A DNA stretch of 64,000 bases from an uncultured Prochlorococcus sp. (GCA_902520485.1 CABYNZ010000001.1:62001-126000); one strand, 5' to 3'; counted from the first letter of the stretch, positions 20,292-29,859 are shown. Notes: generated by a model from the letters alone, not told the origin. Numbers and translations: made by a program.

Positions 20292-20657
20292 ATGGACCGA
20301 ATAAATGCAATGCCACATGAAATAGAACTGGAATTAAAAAAGTTCGAACTTAAAATTTCCAAACTAAACAAAGAAGAGATGTTTAAAGAACTAATGCTTC
20401 TTAAATTTGACTCTGAAAACAATTTTTATTTTATAAAGAAGTATTTAAGCAAACATGGAATGAGAATATCAAGACAAATTATTCAAAGGCATAATACAGA
20501 TCATGTAGTGATCGCTTTTGGATATTTATCCGAAAAAATGCATCAATTATTTAAAAAGAATATTTTCCCTGAGGTTAAACTTGAATCTCAAAGATTAATC
20601 GATCTAATAATAAATAATCGATCTACTAAAAAAGTAAGAATCCATGAAAAAAATTAG
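20292..20657 (+). CDS. hypothetical protein (121 aa)
   Basis: ORF overlapping the start of the TPR gene by 14 nt. Confidence 0.6.
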   Translation: MDRINAMPHEIELELKKFELKISKLNKEEMFKELMLLKFDSENNFYFIKKYLSKHGMRISRQIIQRHNTDHVVIAFGYLSEKMHQLFKKNIFPEVKLESQRLIDLIINNRSTKKVRIHEKN

Positions 20658-21390
20658 ACCAATTTTTCATATATCTTTCTTAATCTTTTTACTTTCGGTG
20701 CCATATGAAATATTTGCAACAAATAATAAGAATGTCCTGGATTTAGAAAGATCAAGAGAACTACTTTTAGATGGTTATATACAAAGTGACTTTGATAATC
20801 ATCAAATAGCAATTGAATACTTTACTGAAGCAATCAGACTAAATCCAAATAATCTTTTTGCTTTCTTAAATAGAGCATATTCCAAGCATGAAATAAAAGA
20901 CATTGCAGGTGCTTGGGATGACTTAAATATTGCACTAGAAATTGATCCTAATAATGGCATTGCTTTTTATAATCGTGCAATTGTGAATTGGAAACTTGGT
21001 CATCAATTAAGTGCCATTAAAGATTATTCAAAAGCAATCAATAAAAATATCAAATTAAAAAATGCATACGCTATTAGAGGAATTCTTAAATCAAATATTG
21101 GAGATGCTGAAGGCGCATGTGCTGATTGGCAAAAAGCAAGTGAAAACAAAAATGAAAGAGCAACTTTATGGGTTCAAGAAAACTGTTTACCAAATATTTC
21201 TGAAGAGTTTAAAAAGAAAACAGAAAATAAAGTACTTATGGCCAATGCCAGAAGGAAATATTTTTCCGGCGAAATTAGAGAATCATGTAATTATTATGAG
21301 CAAGCAAAAATCAATGGTTATAAAGCAAGTAACTTTCGGGACAAATTAAAACTTATGATTATTACTGATCCAATGTGCTTTGTCTTTTAG
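20644..21390 (+). CDS. TPR-repeat protein with N-terminal signal sequence
   Basis: TPR units (AIEYFTEAIRLNPNNLFAFLNRAYSKHEIKDIAGAWDDLNIALEIDPNNGIAFYNRA...) after a hydrophobic N-terminus. Confidence 0.85.
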   Translation: MKKIRPIFHISFLIFLLSVPYEIFATNNKNVLDLERSRELLLDGYIQSDFDNHQIAIEYFTEAIRLNPNNLFAFLNRAYSKHEIKDIAGAWDDLNIALEIDPNNGIAFYNRAIVNWKLGHQLSAIKDYSKAINKNIKLKNAYAIRGILKSNIGDAEGACADWQKASENKNERATLWVQENCLPNISEEFKKKTENKVLMANARRKYFSGEIRESCNYYEQAKINGYKASNFRDKLKLMIITDPMCFVF

Positions 21391-21399
21391 TCCCACAAG

Positions 21400-24300
21400 A
21401 TGGCAACCTTTGATGAATTCTTTGCATCTTTAGATTTAGATGAAGAAGGAAACGTTAAAACAGATAAGACAGAAAAAGGACTCCCTTTCGAACAGATTTT
21501 CGTTAAGTGGTTTTTACTTAATGATCCGATTTGGAGTTCTAAAGTAGATCGTTTTTTAGAAACTGGACAAGATTTAGGAATAGATTTAATTTTTAGAGAT
21601 AAAGAGGGCAACAAATGGGCAGTCCAATCAAAAGGTTACTCGCCAAGTACGTACATAACCAAAAGTGATATTGATAGTTTTATCTCTGATTCTCCAACTT
21701 CAGAATTTTATGGAAGACTCTTGATAGCGAGTACTGATCGCATTGGAACAAATGCTGACAAAACACTTAAAAAAAACAAGGTTGTACGATTTCTATTAAA
21801 AGATTTTCATACTTCATCAATAAATTTTCCCTCAAACATAAAAGAACTTTCAAAAGTTAAAAAAAGAAAACCTTTTTCAAGAAGAAATCATCAAATAAAA
21901 GCAGTTAATGAGGTCTTAGAAAAAATAAACGCTGTTAACAGGGGTCAAGTTCTTATGGCATGCGGAACTGGTAAAACATTAACCTCATTGTGGATTAAAG
22001 AGGATTTAAAAGCGAAGCAAGTATTAGTCCTAGTTCCATCATTAAACCTGCTTAGTCAGACTTTAAGCGCATGGCGAAATAATCTTTCTGATCCATTTGA
22101 ATGGCAATGTGTTTGCTCTGACAAAACAGTCCATAAAAAGAAAAAAAATGATTTAGATGAGGATTGGATAAATGATCCTTCTGAATTAGGAATACCCGTT
22201 ACTAGCGATAGTGAAGAAATAAAAAAATTCCTTTTGAAAAAAGAATCCAAAGTCTTGTTTTCTACCTATCAATCTTCGGAACTTATTGTAGAAGTGCAAA
22301 AAGATATGCAAGTTCCTAACTTTGATATCATCTTTGCTGATGAAGCACATAAGTGTGCTGGGAAAATTTCTAAAGATTTTAGTTATGTTTTAGATAATGA
22401 AAAAATCAGAGGAAATAAAAGATTATTCTTTACTGCGACTCCGCGAGTTTTATCCAAAAAGATTAAAACACAAGCAATTAAAACAGAAACTGAAATTGCA
22501 TCAATGGATGACACATCAATCTTTGGAGATGTTCTTCACGTACTTAAATTTTCTGATGCAATTAAACAAAAAATATTATCAGACTATCAAGTTGTAGTAA
22601 TTGGTATAGATGACGTTTTGATTTCAGAAAAAATTAAAAATCGTGATTTTATCAAAACCAGTAAAGGTGAGATTATTGATGCAGAATCACTAGCACTTCA
22701 AATTGCACTAGCAAAAGGAATTAAAAAATATAACTTACGCAGAATAATTAATTTCCATTCGCAAATCGCAGGTGCACAATTATTCCGAGATACTTTTGAA
22801 AAAACAATAAATGAAATGCCCTTAAATGAAAAACCAATGGGGAAAATTAGTTGTGACTATGTAGAAGGAAGAATGACTACTGATAAACGTAATGAAAAAA
22901 TCAGGGATCTAGAGAAACTTGAAGCAAATGAGAGAAAAATTCTTGGTAACGCAAAATGTTTATCAGAAGGGGTTGATGTACCTTCGTTAGACGGTATTAC
23001 TTTTGTAGATCCTAAAAGCAGCGAAGTAGATATAATTCAAGCAGTAGGAAGGGTAATTCGCAAAGGAAATAAAGGAAAAAATGGCACTATTTTAATACCA
23101 ATTTACCTGCAAGACTTGAAAGATGTAGAAGACCAAGTTTTGGCAAGTAGATTTAGTGACGTTTGGACGGTCATCCAAGCACTTAAATGTCATGATGACG
23201 TTCTTAAAGAAAATATTGATAATTTAAGAATTTCTTACGGAAAAAGAAAAATCAAAAGAGAGGGTTATAAAGGTTTAAAACTTCACACAGAACTACCCGC
23301 CGAGAGAATAAGTGTAAATTTCATTAATTCGATTGAGACTTTATTAATTGAAAATACATCAGATGCTTGGTTTGAAAAGTATGGTGAATTAGAAGACTTC
23401 TTTTATGAGAATGGACACTCAAATATTGGTCGTTCTAACGAGAGATTAGGCAGATGGGTAGAAATTCAACGTAGCAACTATAAAAAAGGAAAATTATCCA
23501 AAGAAAGATTTGAATTACTAAGTAAATTAAATTTTGTTTGGGATATACCTGAGCATCAATGGAATGAGAACTATCAAGAACTAAAGATATTTTTTAAACA
23601 AAATGGACACTCAAATCCACCTACCAATACCCAACTCGGGAAATGGGTAAGTGACTTAAGATTACGATTCAAAAAGGGGAAATTATCCAAAGAACGTATT
23701 GAATTACTAAAAGAATTAAATTTTGCTTGGGATATACTTGAGCATCAATGGAATGAGAACTATCAAGAACTAAAGATATTTTTCCAGAAAAATAACAACT
23801 CATATCCAAGTCAAAAAACTGCTCTTGGTAATTGGGTTGGAATTCAAAGGAAATTATATAAACAAAATAAATTATCTACAGAACGTATTGAATTACTTAA
23901 TAAATTAAATTTTGTTTGGGATATACCTGAGCAACAATGGAATGAGAACTATCAAGAACTAAAGAAATTTTTTAAACAAAATGGGCATTCAAGTCCACCT
24001 ACCAATACCCAACTTGGGAAATGGGTTGTAGTTCAAAGGAAAGTATATAAAGACAATAAATTATCTACAGAACGTATTGAATTACTTAATAAATTAAGTT
24101 TTGTTTGGGATATACTTGAGCATAAATGGAATGAGAACTATCAAGAACTAAAGAAATTTTTTAGACAAAATGGACATTCAAATGCTCCTAAAGACAACCC
24201 TTTATCTAGTTGGAGTACCCAACAAAGAAAAAACTATAGAGAGAACAAACTATCTAATGATCAAATTGAATTATTAAACCAAATTAATTTTGTTTGGGAA

Positions 24301-24696
24301 AATTTATTAGATAATAAATGGGATGAGAAATATGAAGAATTAAAGATATTTTTTAAACAAAATGGACATTCAAGTCCTCCTAACATTCATCCTCTAAGCA
24401 GATGGGTTGGTAAACAAAGAACATTCTTCAAAAAAAACAAATTATCTAATAAAAGAATTGAATTATTAAATCAACTTAATTTTGTTTGGGATTTATTAGA
24501 TGATCAATGGCATAACAAATACAGAGAATTTATATTATTTCTTAAAGAGAATAGCAATTCATATCCAAACAGTAGAAACACACTTGGAAGATGGGTTGAA
24601 GTTCAACGAAGAAATTATAAAAAAGGAAAATTATCTTCCAAATATATAAAATTATTGAACGAAATAAACTTTATTTGGTCAATTAGTTCTGTTTAA
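21400..24696 (+). CDS. nuclease-helicase: N-terminal Mrr/PD-(D/E)xK-like domain, SF2 helicase, seven C-terminal HA repeats
   Basis: GQDLGIDLIFRDKEGNKWAVQSKGY (D...QxK); LMACGTGKT; DEAH; FFTATPRV; QAVGRVIRKG; seven ~63-aa WNENYQELKxFFxQNGHSxPPxxxxLGxWVxxQRxxYKxxKLSxERIELLNxLNFVWD units. Confidence 0.92.
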   Translation: MATFDEFFASLDLDEEGNVKTDKTEKGLPFEQIFVKWFLLNDPIWSSKVDRFLETGQDLGIDLIFRDKEGNKWAVQSKGYSPSTYITKSDIDSFISDSPTSEFYGRLLIASTDRIGTNADKTLKKNKVVRFLLKDFHTSSINFPSNIKELSKVKKRKPFSRRNHQIKAVNEVLEKINAVNRGQVLMACGTGKTLTSLWIKEDLKAKQVLVLVPSLNLLSQTLSAWRNNLSDPFEWQCVCSDKTVHKKKKNDLDEDWINDPSELGIPVTSDSEEIKKFLLKKESKVLFSTYQSSELIVEVQKDMQVPNFDIIFADEAHKCAGKISKDFSYVLDNEKIRGNKRLFFTATPRVLSKKIKTQAIKTETEIASMDDTSIFGDVLHVLKFSDAIKQKILSDYQVVVIGIDDVLISEKIKNRDFIKTSKGEIIDAESLALQIALAKGIKKYNLRRIINFHSQIAGAQLFRDTFEKTINEMPLNEKPMGKISCDYVEGRMTTDKRNEKIRDLEKLEANERKILGNAKCLSEGVDVPSLDGITFVDPKSSEVDIIQAVGRVIRKGNKGKNGTILIPIYLQDLKDVEDQVLASRFSDVWTVIQALKCHDDVLKENIDNLRISYGKRKIKREGYKGLKLHTELPAERISVNFINSIETLLIENTSDAWFEKYGELEDFFYENGHSNIGRSNERLGRWVEIQRSNYKKGKLSKERFELLSKLNFVWDIPEHQWNENYQELKIFFKQNGHSNPPTNTQLGKWVSDLRLRFKKGKLSKERIELLKELNFAWDILEHQWNENYQELKIFFQKNNNSYPSQKTALGNWVGIQRKLYKQNKLSTERIELLNKLNFVWDIPEQQWNENYQELKKFFKQNGHSSPPTNTQLGKWVVVQRKVYKDNKLSTERIELLNKLSFVWDILEHKWNENYQELKKFFRQNGHSNAPKDNPLSSWSTQQRKNYRENKLSNDQIELLNQINFVWENLLDNKWDEKYEELKIFFKQNGHSSPPNIHPLSRWVGKQRTFFKKNKLSNKRIELLNQLNFVWDLLDDQWHNKYREFILFLKENSNSYPNSRNTLGRWVEVQRRNYKKGKLSSKYIKLLNEINFIWSISSV
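23365..24690 (+). repeat. seven tandem helicase-associated (HA, PF03457-like) coding repeats, 189-192 bp period
   Basis: Repeat starts at 23365, 23557, 23746, 23935, 24124, 24316 and 24505; near-identical DNA TGGAATGAGAACTATCAAGAACTAAAGA in units 2-5. Confidence 0.92.
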
Positions 24697-24732
24697 TTTT
24701 TGCATATATTTTTTATTTTTATGTGGAAATCT

Positions 24733-24754
24733 AGTGGTACATTGGTGGTATATG
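24733..24754 (+). repeat. right-end arm-type-like repeat pair
   Basis: AGTGGTACATT/GGTGGTATATG, same 11-bp period and RGTGNTAYA consensus as the left end. Confidence 0.65.
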
Positions 24755-24799
24755 AGTTCTGTATTCTCCGTAATCAATTGCTATGACTGCAGTTTGGGG

Positions 24800-26038
24800 T
24801 CAAGTAGTATATTCGCTATTTATTTCAACATATTTTTTAGAAAGATCGCACCCCCAAGCTGTACCTTTCGATTCGCCAGAATTTAGATTAATCATAATTT
24901 TTACAATATCATCTACTAAATATCTACCTTTCATTCTGGACTTAATATAGTCTGTGACTTTTTGTGGATCATATTTATTTAACTTGCCTTTTTCCAAAAT
25001 CTGGGCGTTTCCAATACATAAGTCAACGTCATTAAAATTAAATTTAACTCCAGAATTACCCGCAGCAGAAATGATTCGTCCCCAATTCGGATCACAACCA
25101 TGTATCGCAGTTTTTACCAAGGAAGAATTACAGATAGATTTCGCGAGAATAATTGCATCATCTGTATTTTTTGCTCCTTGAACCAAAACTTCTAATAAAC
25201 AATTTGCTCCCTCTCCATCCCTTGCAATATTTTTTGCCAAGTTCTGACATACAATATCAATCCCTTGTTGGATAATTGGAAAAAACCTTTTTTCAATTTT
25301 CTCTCCTGCATTTATTCCAACAAAAGAATCATTTGTGCTTGTCTCTCCATCAACTGATATTGCATTAAAAGATTTTTGAACCGCAATAGCAATCATTTTG
25401 TCCCATTCTTCTTTTTGAATACCCGCATCACAGGTTAGAAAAGCAAGCATTGTAGCCATGTTGGGGTAAATCATTCCTGAACCTTTTGCAAATCCTGCTA
25501 TTTTTATTTTTCTACCTTGAATAATCGTCTCTATTGACACTTTTTTCAAAGTCAAATCAGTAGTTAAAATTGCTTCTGCTGCATTTGCAAAATTATTAGC
25601 CTTTAAATCACTAACTAAATTCGGTAAATTTTTTACTAAATCATTTATTTGTATTGGAACACCAATTACACCAGTTGAGCACATTAAAACTTCTTCTTCT
25701 TTTATACCTAAAAGTTCCGCAATCTTTCCTGTAGCAATTTGAAAATGTTGAATGCCAAGATTTCCCGTACATGCATTTGCTTGACCAGAATTAATTAATA
25801 TTGCTCTTACAAAACCTGAAGTTGTTTTAATCCTTTCCTCACAAATATCCACACAAGAAGCTCGAACAATTGATTGAGTAAACATCCCACTAAAAATACT
25901 TCCTTCTGGAGCGAGTATTAGTGCTAAATCTTTTTTATTAGAAGCTTTTAAACCAGCAGATATCCCAGCAAAAAGAAACCCCTTGGGTGTTACCTTACTG
26001 TCATCAACAAACGACCAATTGGAATCTAACTGGCTCAA
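24800..26038 (-). CDS. argJ: bifunctional ornithine acetyltransferase/N-acetylglutamate synthase
   Basis: INSGQANACTG, MCSTGVIG, AKGSGMIYPNMATMLAFLTCDA. Confidence 0.98.
   Translation of the reverse strand: MSQLDSNWSFVDDSKVTPKGFLFAGISAGLKASNKKDLALILAPEGSIFSGMFTQSIVRASCVDICEERIKTTSGFVRAILINSGQANACTGNLGIQHFQIATGKIAELLGIKEEEVLMCSTGVIGVPIQINDLVKNLPNLVSDLKANNFANAAEAILTTDLTLKKVSIETIIQGRKIKIAGFAKGSGMIYPNMATMLAFLTCDAGIQKEEWDKMIAIAVQKSFNAISVDGETSTNDSFVGINAGEKIEKRFFPIIQQGIDIVCQNLAKNIARDGEGANCLLEVLVQGAKNTDDAIILAKSICNSSLVKTAIHGCDPNWGRIISAAGNSGVKFNFNDVDLCIGNAQILEKGKLNKYDPQKVTDYIKSRMKGRYLVDDIVKIMINLNSGESKGTAWGCDLSKKYVEINSEYTT
24802..24820 (+). repeat. right att-like direct repeat (inside argJ 3' end)
   Basis: AAGTAGTATATTCGCTATT, 18/19 match to 19574-19592. 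Confidence 0.8.
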
Positions 26039-26114
26039 ACTTTTTGGTATTTTAATTCATACTAACTACTCTTTATTACTAAAGAAACTAAGTAATTAGA
26101 TTATTATTAATTAT

Positions 26115-26732
26115 ATGGATATTCTTCAAAAATTAAAAAACAACCAAAGAAGGATTGGTTTAACAGGAGGTATTGCAAGTGGGAAGACAACCATAACTAA
26201 TTACATAAGAAAACATAAAAACATACCAATATTAGATGCAGATCATTTTTCAAGAGAATTAATCAAACCAAACACATATGGATATAAGAAAATTTTAGAT
26301 TATTTTGGAAATAAAATTATTGATAATAAAAGTAATTCAGAAAGGGAAATAAACAGAAAACTTTTAAGGAAAATTATTTTTAAACATTCATCAAGCAAGG
26401 AATGGATTGAAAAACTACTTCACCCCTTAATTAAAGAGAGAATGATAGAAGAATGCAGTCAATACAGAAATAATCAAACTATAGTATTGGTTATTCCATT
26501 ATTGTTTGAAGCAAAATTTGAAGATATTTGCACTGAAATATGGTTAGTTAAATGTCCTAAAGAAATACAAAAGAACAGACTTATCACAAGAGATAAAATT
26601 AGCGAAAAAGAAGCATATGAATTGATAAATTTTCAATTAAGTTTTGAAGAAAAAAGAAAATTCTCAGATATTATTTTAGAGAATTCGGATGATCAAAATA
26701 AATGGATCAATACGATAAAAGAGCTTCTTTAA
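26115..26732 (+). CDS. coaE: dephospho-CoA kinase
   Basis: IGLTGGIASGKTT; LDADHFSRELI; VIPLLFEAKFEDI. Confidence 0.95.
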   Translation: MDILQKLKNNQRRIGLTGGIASGKTTITNYIRKHKNIPILDADHFSRELIKPNTYGYKKILDYFGNKIIDNKSNSEREINRKLLRKIIFKHSSSKEWIEKLLHPLIKERMIEECSQYRNNQTIVLVIPLLFEAKFEDICTEIWLVKCPKEIQKNRLITRDKISEKEAYELINFQLSFEEKRKFSDIILENSDDQNKWINTIKELL

Positions 26733-26735
26733 GCT

Positions 26736-28208
26736 TTAGCTATTTAATTTTTCCATAAGAAGTTTATTTGCAAGTTTAGGGTCAGCTTTACCTTTTGTTC
26801 TTTTCATAAGTTGACCAACAAAAAAACCAAGTAACTTAGTTTTGCCATTTTTAAATGCTTGAACTTCATTTGGATGTTCATTTATAAGTTCATCAATTAT
26901 TAGTGAAATACTTGAAGAATCAGATATCATTGCCAACCCTTTTTCTTCAACTAATTTTTTCGGGGAAATATTTTTTTGAATAAGTTCAGGTAAAATTTCT
27001 TTTGCAATTTTTCCACTAATTATATTTTTTGAAATCATGTTAATCATTTCAGCAAGATTTTCAGGACTAAGCTTTAATTCACTAAAACTTAGTTTGTTTG
27101 ATTTTAAATAGCCCACAATATCACTTGTTACCCAATTTGAAGCCAGTTTAGCCTCAGCACCATTTGCTACTGTTGCTTCAAAAAAGTTTGCCATGCTTAT
27201 TTCATCAGAAATTACCCTTGCATCATATGCAGACAACCCAAATTGATTTATATATTTATATCTTTTCTTTGAAGGTAATTCTGGTAGTTCTTTAAACCAT
27301 ATTTCTTGTTGGGATTTTGTTATTTCAATTGGACCTAAGTCAGGATCAGGAAAATATCTATAGTCACTGCTACCTTCTTTTAATCTCATACTTTTCGTTA
27401 ATTGCTTAGCTTCATCCCATAACCTTGTTTCTTGGAAAATTTTTCCTCCATTTTCATAAACTTCAATTTGTCTGGCTATTTCATAATCACAAGCCTTTTG
27501 AATTGCAGAAAATGAATTCATATTTTTTATTTCCACTTTGGTACCAAAAGGAGCATTAGGTCCTTTTCTAACTGAAATATTGACATCGCAGCGTAATGAA
27601 CCCTCTTGCATATTTCCGTCTGATACCCCTAGATATCTAACTGTTCTTCTAATCTCTGAAGCATATTCAGATGCCTCTTTACCTGATCTAATATCTGGTT
27701 TACTTACAATCTCACAAAGTGCTATTCCGGCACGATTGTAATCAACTAAAGAATACTTAGAGCCAGCTAATCTATCACTTCCTGAATGGACTAGTTTTCC
27801 GGCGTCTTCTTCCATATGTAGCCTTTCTATACCAATTTTTTTTATATAAGGTTCTTTGTCCTTTTCAATTATTTCAACCTCTAACCAACCATTTTCAGCT
27901 AGTGGCTCATCAAATTGTGAAATTTGATAATTTTTAGGAAGATCAGGATAAAAATATTGTTTTCTATCAAATTTACAATGTTCTGCAACATTTAAATTTA
28001 ATGCTAACGAAGTTTTTACAGCATACTCAAGAACAGTCTCATTCAGAACTGGAAGAGTTCCTGGTAACCCACAAACTACAGGATCTATATGGGTATTAGG
28101 TGCATCACCAAAAGCTGTAGACGCAGATGTGAATATTTTACTTTTCGTATTAAGCTGTACATGAGTTTCCAAACCAATCACAGCTTCCCAAGATTCTAAA
28201 TTGTTCAT
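26736..28208 (-). CDS. gatB: aspartyl/glutamyl-tRNA amidotransferase subunit B
   Basis: WEAVIGLETHVQLNTKSKIF...; start MNNLESWE at 28208 preferred over 28265. Confidence 0.97.
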   Translation of the reverse strand: MNNLESWEAVIGLETHVQLNTKSKIFTSASTAFGDAPNTHIDPVVCGLPGTLPVLNETVLEYAVKTSLALNLNVAEHCKFDRKQYFYPDLPKNYQISQFDEPLAENGWLEVEIIEKDKEPYIKKIGIERLHMEEDAGKLVHSGSDRLAGSKYSLVDYNRAGIALCEIVSKPDIRSGKEASEYASEIRRTVRYLGVSDGNMQEGSLRCDVNISVRKGPNAPFGTKVEIKNMNSFSAIQKACDYEIARQIEVYENGGKIFQETRLWDEAKQLTKSMRLKEGSSDYRYFPDPDLGPIEITKSQQEIWFKELPELPSKKRYKYINQFGLSAYDARVISDEISMANFFEATVANGAEAKLASNWVTSDIVGYLKSNKLSFSELKLSPENLAEMINMISKNIISGKIAKEILPELIQKNISPKKLVEEKGLAMISDSSSISLIIDELINEHPNEVQAFKNGKTKLLGFFVGQLMKRTKGKADPKLANKLLMEKLNS

Positions 28209-28287
28209 TATTAAAAGTCTCTTTATTAATATTATTGGATATAAAGGAAAAGAGGACCAAAACACAAATAAAAATATTAATTTTTAA

Positions 28288-29397
28288 ATGGCACAAGATA
28301 CCAAAAATTCAATATTAATCATTGGAGGTGGACTTTTAGGTTTATCTATTGCTTATGAATTTTCTAGAAATAACTTCAAAGTTTTAGTTTTAAGCAAAAA
28401 CAGAAATGAATCAGCTGGATTTGTTGCTGCAGGAATGTTAGCTACTCATGCCGAAGGGCTCGAAGATGAATTACTAAAATTTGGCCAAGAAAGTCAAAAT
28501 CTAATTCCAAAGTGGATACAAAGTATTGAACAAGATAGTAATATTGAATGCGGTTTAAAAAAATGTGGCATAGTAGTTCCTTTTAAAAACAAAGAAGATC
28601 TTGAAGAGTTTCCCACTTATGAATATGGAAAATATTTAAATCACAAAGATCTTCAAACAGAAATCAATGGAATGAATTCTATTTGGAAACATGGTTTACT
28701 TTTTGAACAAGATGGTCAAATAGATAACCGAAGAAAACTGATGCATGCTCTTGAGAGAGCATGCTCCTTGAATGGAGTCGAATTTCAAGAGGGATCAGAA
28801 GTAGAGGATTTGACATTCGAAAAAAACAAAATTACTGGTGTAACAGTTTTATGTGCCACTGGGGAAATAAAAAAAATTAACTGCGAAAAAGCAATTATAT
28901 GTAGCGGTGCGTGGAGTAAAAAAATTTTTAATAAGATTCCAGTCTTTCCTGTAAAGGGACAAATGCTATCAATACAAGGTCCAACAAATTTTTTGAAAAG
29001 GATTATTTTTGGTCCAAAAACTTATCTAGTTCCCCGTGATGATGGACTTATTATAGTTGGAGCGACAGTTGAAAAAGATTCAAAATTTAATCAAGGTAAT
29101 ACTCCTAATGGAATAAAACAACTGCAAGAAGGCATTCGCTCTTTATTGCCAGAAGCTATTAATTGGCCACAAATGGAACATTGGTGGGGCTTTAGACCTT
29201 GCACACCAGATCTAAAACCAATAATTGGAAAATCAAAAATTGAAAATCTTTATATAGCTACAGGACATTACAGAAATGGAGTTTTATTTTCTGCAATAAC
29301 AAGTGATCTTCTTTTGAAAATAGTTCAAAATAAAAATCTCAAAGAAATAGAGAAAAGCTTTTTAGAAAAATTTAGTTTAGATAGATTTGCGATTTAA
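28288..29397 (+). CDS. thiO: FAD-dependent glycine oxidase-like protein (ThiO)
   Basis: IIGGGLLGLSIAYEFSRN, WWGFRPCTPDLKPIIG, GHYRNGVLF. Confidence 0.88.
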   Translation: MAQDTKNSILIIGGGLLGLSIAYEFSRNNFKVLVLSKNRNESAGFVAAGMLATHAEGLEDELLKFGQESQNLIPKWIQSIEQDSNIECGLKKCGIVVPFKNKEDLEEFPTYEYGKYLNHKDLQTEINGMNSIWKHGLLFEQDGQIDNRRKLMHALERACSLNGVEFQEGSEVEDLTFEKNKITGVTVLCATGEIKKINCEKAIICSGAWSKKIFNKIPVFPVKGQMLSIQGPTNFLKRIIFGPKTYLVPRDDGLIIVGATVEKDSKFNQGNTPNGIKQLQEGIRSLLPEAINWPQMEHWWGFRPCTPDLKPIIGKSKIENLYIATGHYRNGVLFSAITSDLLLKIVQNKNLKEIEKSFLEKFSLDRFAI

Positions 29398-29400
29398 ATT

Positions 29401-29859
29401 TTAATTTTCAGATCGCCATTTCGAATCAGAAGTTTCCCACTCACATAATTCCTCTTCGTTAAACCATAGATCAATTTCAAATTTTGCTGTATCTTCTCCA
29501 TCAGAACCATGAATAATATTCCTCCCAATATCAATAGCTAAATCACCTCTAATTGTTCCAGGTTCTGCTTCCAGAGGTTTTGTTGCACCTATTAGTTTTC
29601 TAGCACTCAAAATAACTCCTTCGCCTTCCCACACCATTGCTACAACAGGGCCACTTGAAATAAAGTCTACTAAATCACCAAAAAAGGGTCTTTCTCTATG
29701 TACTCCATAATGATTTTGAGCAAGTTCTTTTGAAGGAATTAATTGCTTTAATCCAACCAATTTAAATCCTTTTTTTTCAAATCTGCCAATAATCTCAGAA
29801 ATATATCCTCTTTGAACTCCATCAGGTTTAATTGCAATAAAGGTTCTCTCTTTGGTCAT
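29401..29859 (-). CDS. ndk: nucleoside diphosphate kinase
   Basis: [25 protein letters not shown]. Confidence 0.98.
   Translation of the reverse strand: MTKERTFIAIKPDGVQRGYISEIIGRFEKKGFKLVGLKQLIPSKELAQNHYGVHRERPFFGDLVDFISSGPVVAMVWEGEGVILSARKLIGATKPLEAEPGTIRGDLAIDIGRNIIHGSDGEDTAKFEIDLWFNEEELCEWETSDSKWRSEN

Larger units (their letters stand above)
19574..24820. mobile_element. putative integrase-less genomic element inserted at the 3' end of argJ
   Basis: Direct repeats AAGTAGTATATTC[A/G]CTATT at 19574-19592 and 24802-24820; each encodes NSEYTT-stop in the argJ frame; 11-bp-period repeat pairs lie inside both ends; cargo differs from the flanking housekeeping genes. Confidence 0.75.

Noticed and set aside
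23365-24690. Regularly spaced repeats resembling a CRISPR-like or satellite array
   Set aside because: Period is 189-192 bp, units stay in frame and encode HA domains inside one ORF; no short spacers.
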